Shown here: positions 63,046 through 64,000 of the stretch, one piece after another
Layout: every line of letters starts with the position of its first letter
Position numbering within the stretch: the stretch's first letter is position 1
From: Arthrobacter sp. NIO-1057
Lineage (GTDB): Bacteria > Actinomycetota > Actinomycetes > Actinomycetales > Micrococcaceae
Assembly (NCBI RefSeq): GCF_900094805.1
Contig: NZ_FMAT01000002.1
Location: 496,001-560,000, forward strand
Direction of reading: 5' to 3'
Length of the DNA: 64,000 bases
Position numbers and translations under genes: made by a program
Notes under the pieces: generated by a model
The model's input: only the letters and a program-made list of their open reading frames with translations
Told to the model about the DNA's origin: nothing
Databases searched by the model: none

Positions 63046-63936
63046 ATGAGTATTCTGATCGACCCGCCGCGTTGGCCGGCCCACGGCACCCTCTTCGCCC
63101 ATTTGGTCTCGGATGCTTCCCTTGAAGAATTGCATCAGTTTGCCGCGCAACAAGAAATATCTCCTCGTGCTTTTGATAAGGACCACTACGATGTTCCTCA
63201 AGAACGCTATGAGCAGTTAGTCCAGGCCGGGGCGAAGGAAGTTTCGGGCAGTGAGCTGGTCCGTGCGCTGGTAGCCTCGGGGCTGCGCATCCCAGCGAAA
63301 TATCGTCCCGAAAAGCTGGACACCATCTTGCGTCGCCGATGGGCACGCACCCTACCCACCGAGCCACAGTTGGGCAGGGAGCTACTCAAGCTCTGGTCTC
63401 AGAAGCACCGTTTCTACCATGATCGGGTGCATCTGCTCTCAGTTCTTGAAGCGATAGATCTCCTCGGCGAAAAACTCAGTGCTGAAGAGCGTATGTTGCT
63501 ACAGCTGGCGGCATGGTTCCACGATGCAGTCTATGAAGGCACTAGCGAAGATGAGTTCAAGTCCGCCGTGCTGGCCAAGGAGCGGCTAGACAAGGTGCTT
63601 TCTGCCAAAGCGGTGGGAACGGTCAGTGACCTAGTGTTGTTGACCGCCGGGCACAGCCCAAGCGCAACAGATCGTCTAGGGCAAATCTTGTGCGACGCAG
63701 ATTTGGAAGTCTTGGCTCGCCCAGAGCCTGCCTACCAACGTTATGCTGAGACGATCTACCAGGAGTACGCGCATCTTCCACGACCAGTTTTGGCGCAGGG
63801 ACGTAGCAAGATTCTTTCGGCATTACTTGCCAAGGACACGATTTACACCACGCCGGCGGGACGAGAGCGTTGGGAGTCAGCTGCCCGAAACAATCTGAAT
63901 CGAGAACTAGAACATTTGCGCACCTGGATGCCCTAG
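63046..63936 (+). CDS. DUF4031 protein fused to an HD-like domain
   Basis: 296 residues. The N-terminal 75 residues match DUF4031 (MSILIDPPRWPAHGTLFAHLVSDASLEELHQFA, FDKDHYDVPQERYEQLVQAGAKEVSGSELVRALVASGLR). After a linker comes an HD-type metal-phosphohydrolase-like segment: HDRVHLL near 125, WFHDAVYEGTSEDE near 165, LLTAGHSPSATD near 205, CDADLEVLA near 225. The second half could act on nucleotides; the function is unknown. Confidence 0.82.
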   Translation: MSILIDPPRWPAHGTLFAHLVSDASLEELHQFAAQQEISPRAFDKDHYDVPQERYEQLVQAGAKEVSGSELVRALVASGLRIPAKYRPEKLDTILRRRWARTLPTEPQLGRELLKLWSQKHRFYHDRVHLLSVLEAIDLLGEKLSAEERMLLQLAAWFHDAVYEGTSEDEFKSAVLAKERLDKVLSAKAVGTVSDLVLLTAGHSPSATDRLGQILCDADLEVLARPEPAYQRYAETIYQEYAHLPRPVLAQGRSKILSALLAKDTIYTTPAGRERWESAARNNLNRELEHLRTWMP

Positions 63937-63960
63937 TTCTCGAAGATCGGCGTTAACTAC

Positions 63961-63994
63961 TGATGGCCTGGTACCCGAAGGTACCAAGCCATCA
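63961..63994 (+). terminator. Terminator after the DUF4031 gene
   Basis: 15-bp inverted repeat with one mismatch, arms 63961-63975 and 63980-63994, loop of four bases, 25 bases after the stop codon. The window ends at 64000, before any T run can be judged. Confidence 0.75.
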
Positions 63995-64000
63995 GCCTAG

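Noticed and set aside
1-64000. Mobile elements, prophage, CRISPR arrays
   Set aside because: No transposase, integrase or phage structural gene, no terminal inverted repeats with target duplications, and no regularly spaced direct repeats were seen. The tRNA-Arg gene at 51345 shows no nearby duplicated 3' end that would mark an integration site.

Overview
The window looks like chromosomal DNA of a high-GC Gram-positive actinobacterium of the Micrococcaceae (Arthrobacter/Glutamicibacter type). The family-level signs are an Rpf domain protein, a DtxR/IdeR regulator, DUF3027 next to a long cold-shock protein, DUF4031, a lone WXG100 protein, c-di-AMP riboswitches in front of cell-wall hydrolases, and many GTG/TTG starts. 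This assignment rests on gene content, not on a database search. I see no phage, insertion sequence, integrase or CRISPR array. Apart from one frameshifted LOG gene the region looks intact.

Layout: 1-2.5 kb holds the end of tryptophan 2,3-dioxygenase, an overlapping PaaX-type regulator and a CoA-transferase. 2.6-6.4 kb has Rpf-LysM behind a structured leader, YihY/BrkB, an M50 protease and a small membrane protein. 6.5-16.9 kb is the most interesting part: a 1151-residue RecB-like nuclease/SF1 helicase (TM0106 type), a deacetylase lipoprotein, and a tight jetA-jetB-jetC (MksF-MksE-MksB, DUF3375-DUF4194-SMC-like ATPase) operon. This is Wadjet/MksBEF without the JetD/MksG nuclease, closed by a strong terminator. 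17-23.5 kb has a MacB/FtsX-type ABC exporter, a CDF metal exporter with its ArsR regulator, and a Tag-AlkA alkylation-repair pair.

23.8-30.6 kb is a leftward block: siderophore reductase, thioesterase, App1 phosphatase, 3-hydroxyacyl-CoA dehydrogenase, a glutaryl-CoA-dehydrogenase-like enzyme, a CoA-transferase and a GntR/FCD regulator. A 9-bp perfect inverted repeat operator lies between the regulator and the operon it probably controls, which fits glutarate/short-chain acid catabolism. 30.8-36 kb has an inositol-phosphatase-like enzyme, then a translationally coupled agmatinase and TPP-dependent decarboxylase, plus an XRE-cupin regulator; palindromes sit at both promoters. 36-45.7 kb has DinB, a ferritin-VIT1 fusion, the frameshifted LOG gene, a SWIM-SNF2 helicase and an MHS-family transporter preceded by a leader with pseudoknot potential.

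45.8-64 kb is mostly core: sucCD, pcrA, tRNA-Arg(CCT), a ROK regulator, Nudix, HNH endonuclease, two c-di-AMP riboswitch-controlled cell-wall hydrolases (NlpC/P60 and M23), DtxR/IdeR, serC, DUF3027, a cold-shock protein, an OmpR-type two-component system, an orphan WXG100 protein and a DUF4031-HD protein. Cell-wall remodelling (Rpf, NlpC/P60, M23) and metal handling (IdeR, SIP, VIT1, CDF/ArsR) recur across the window.
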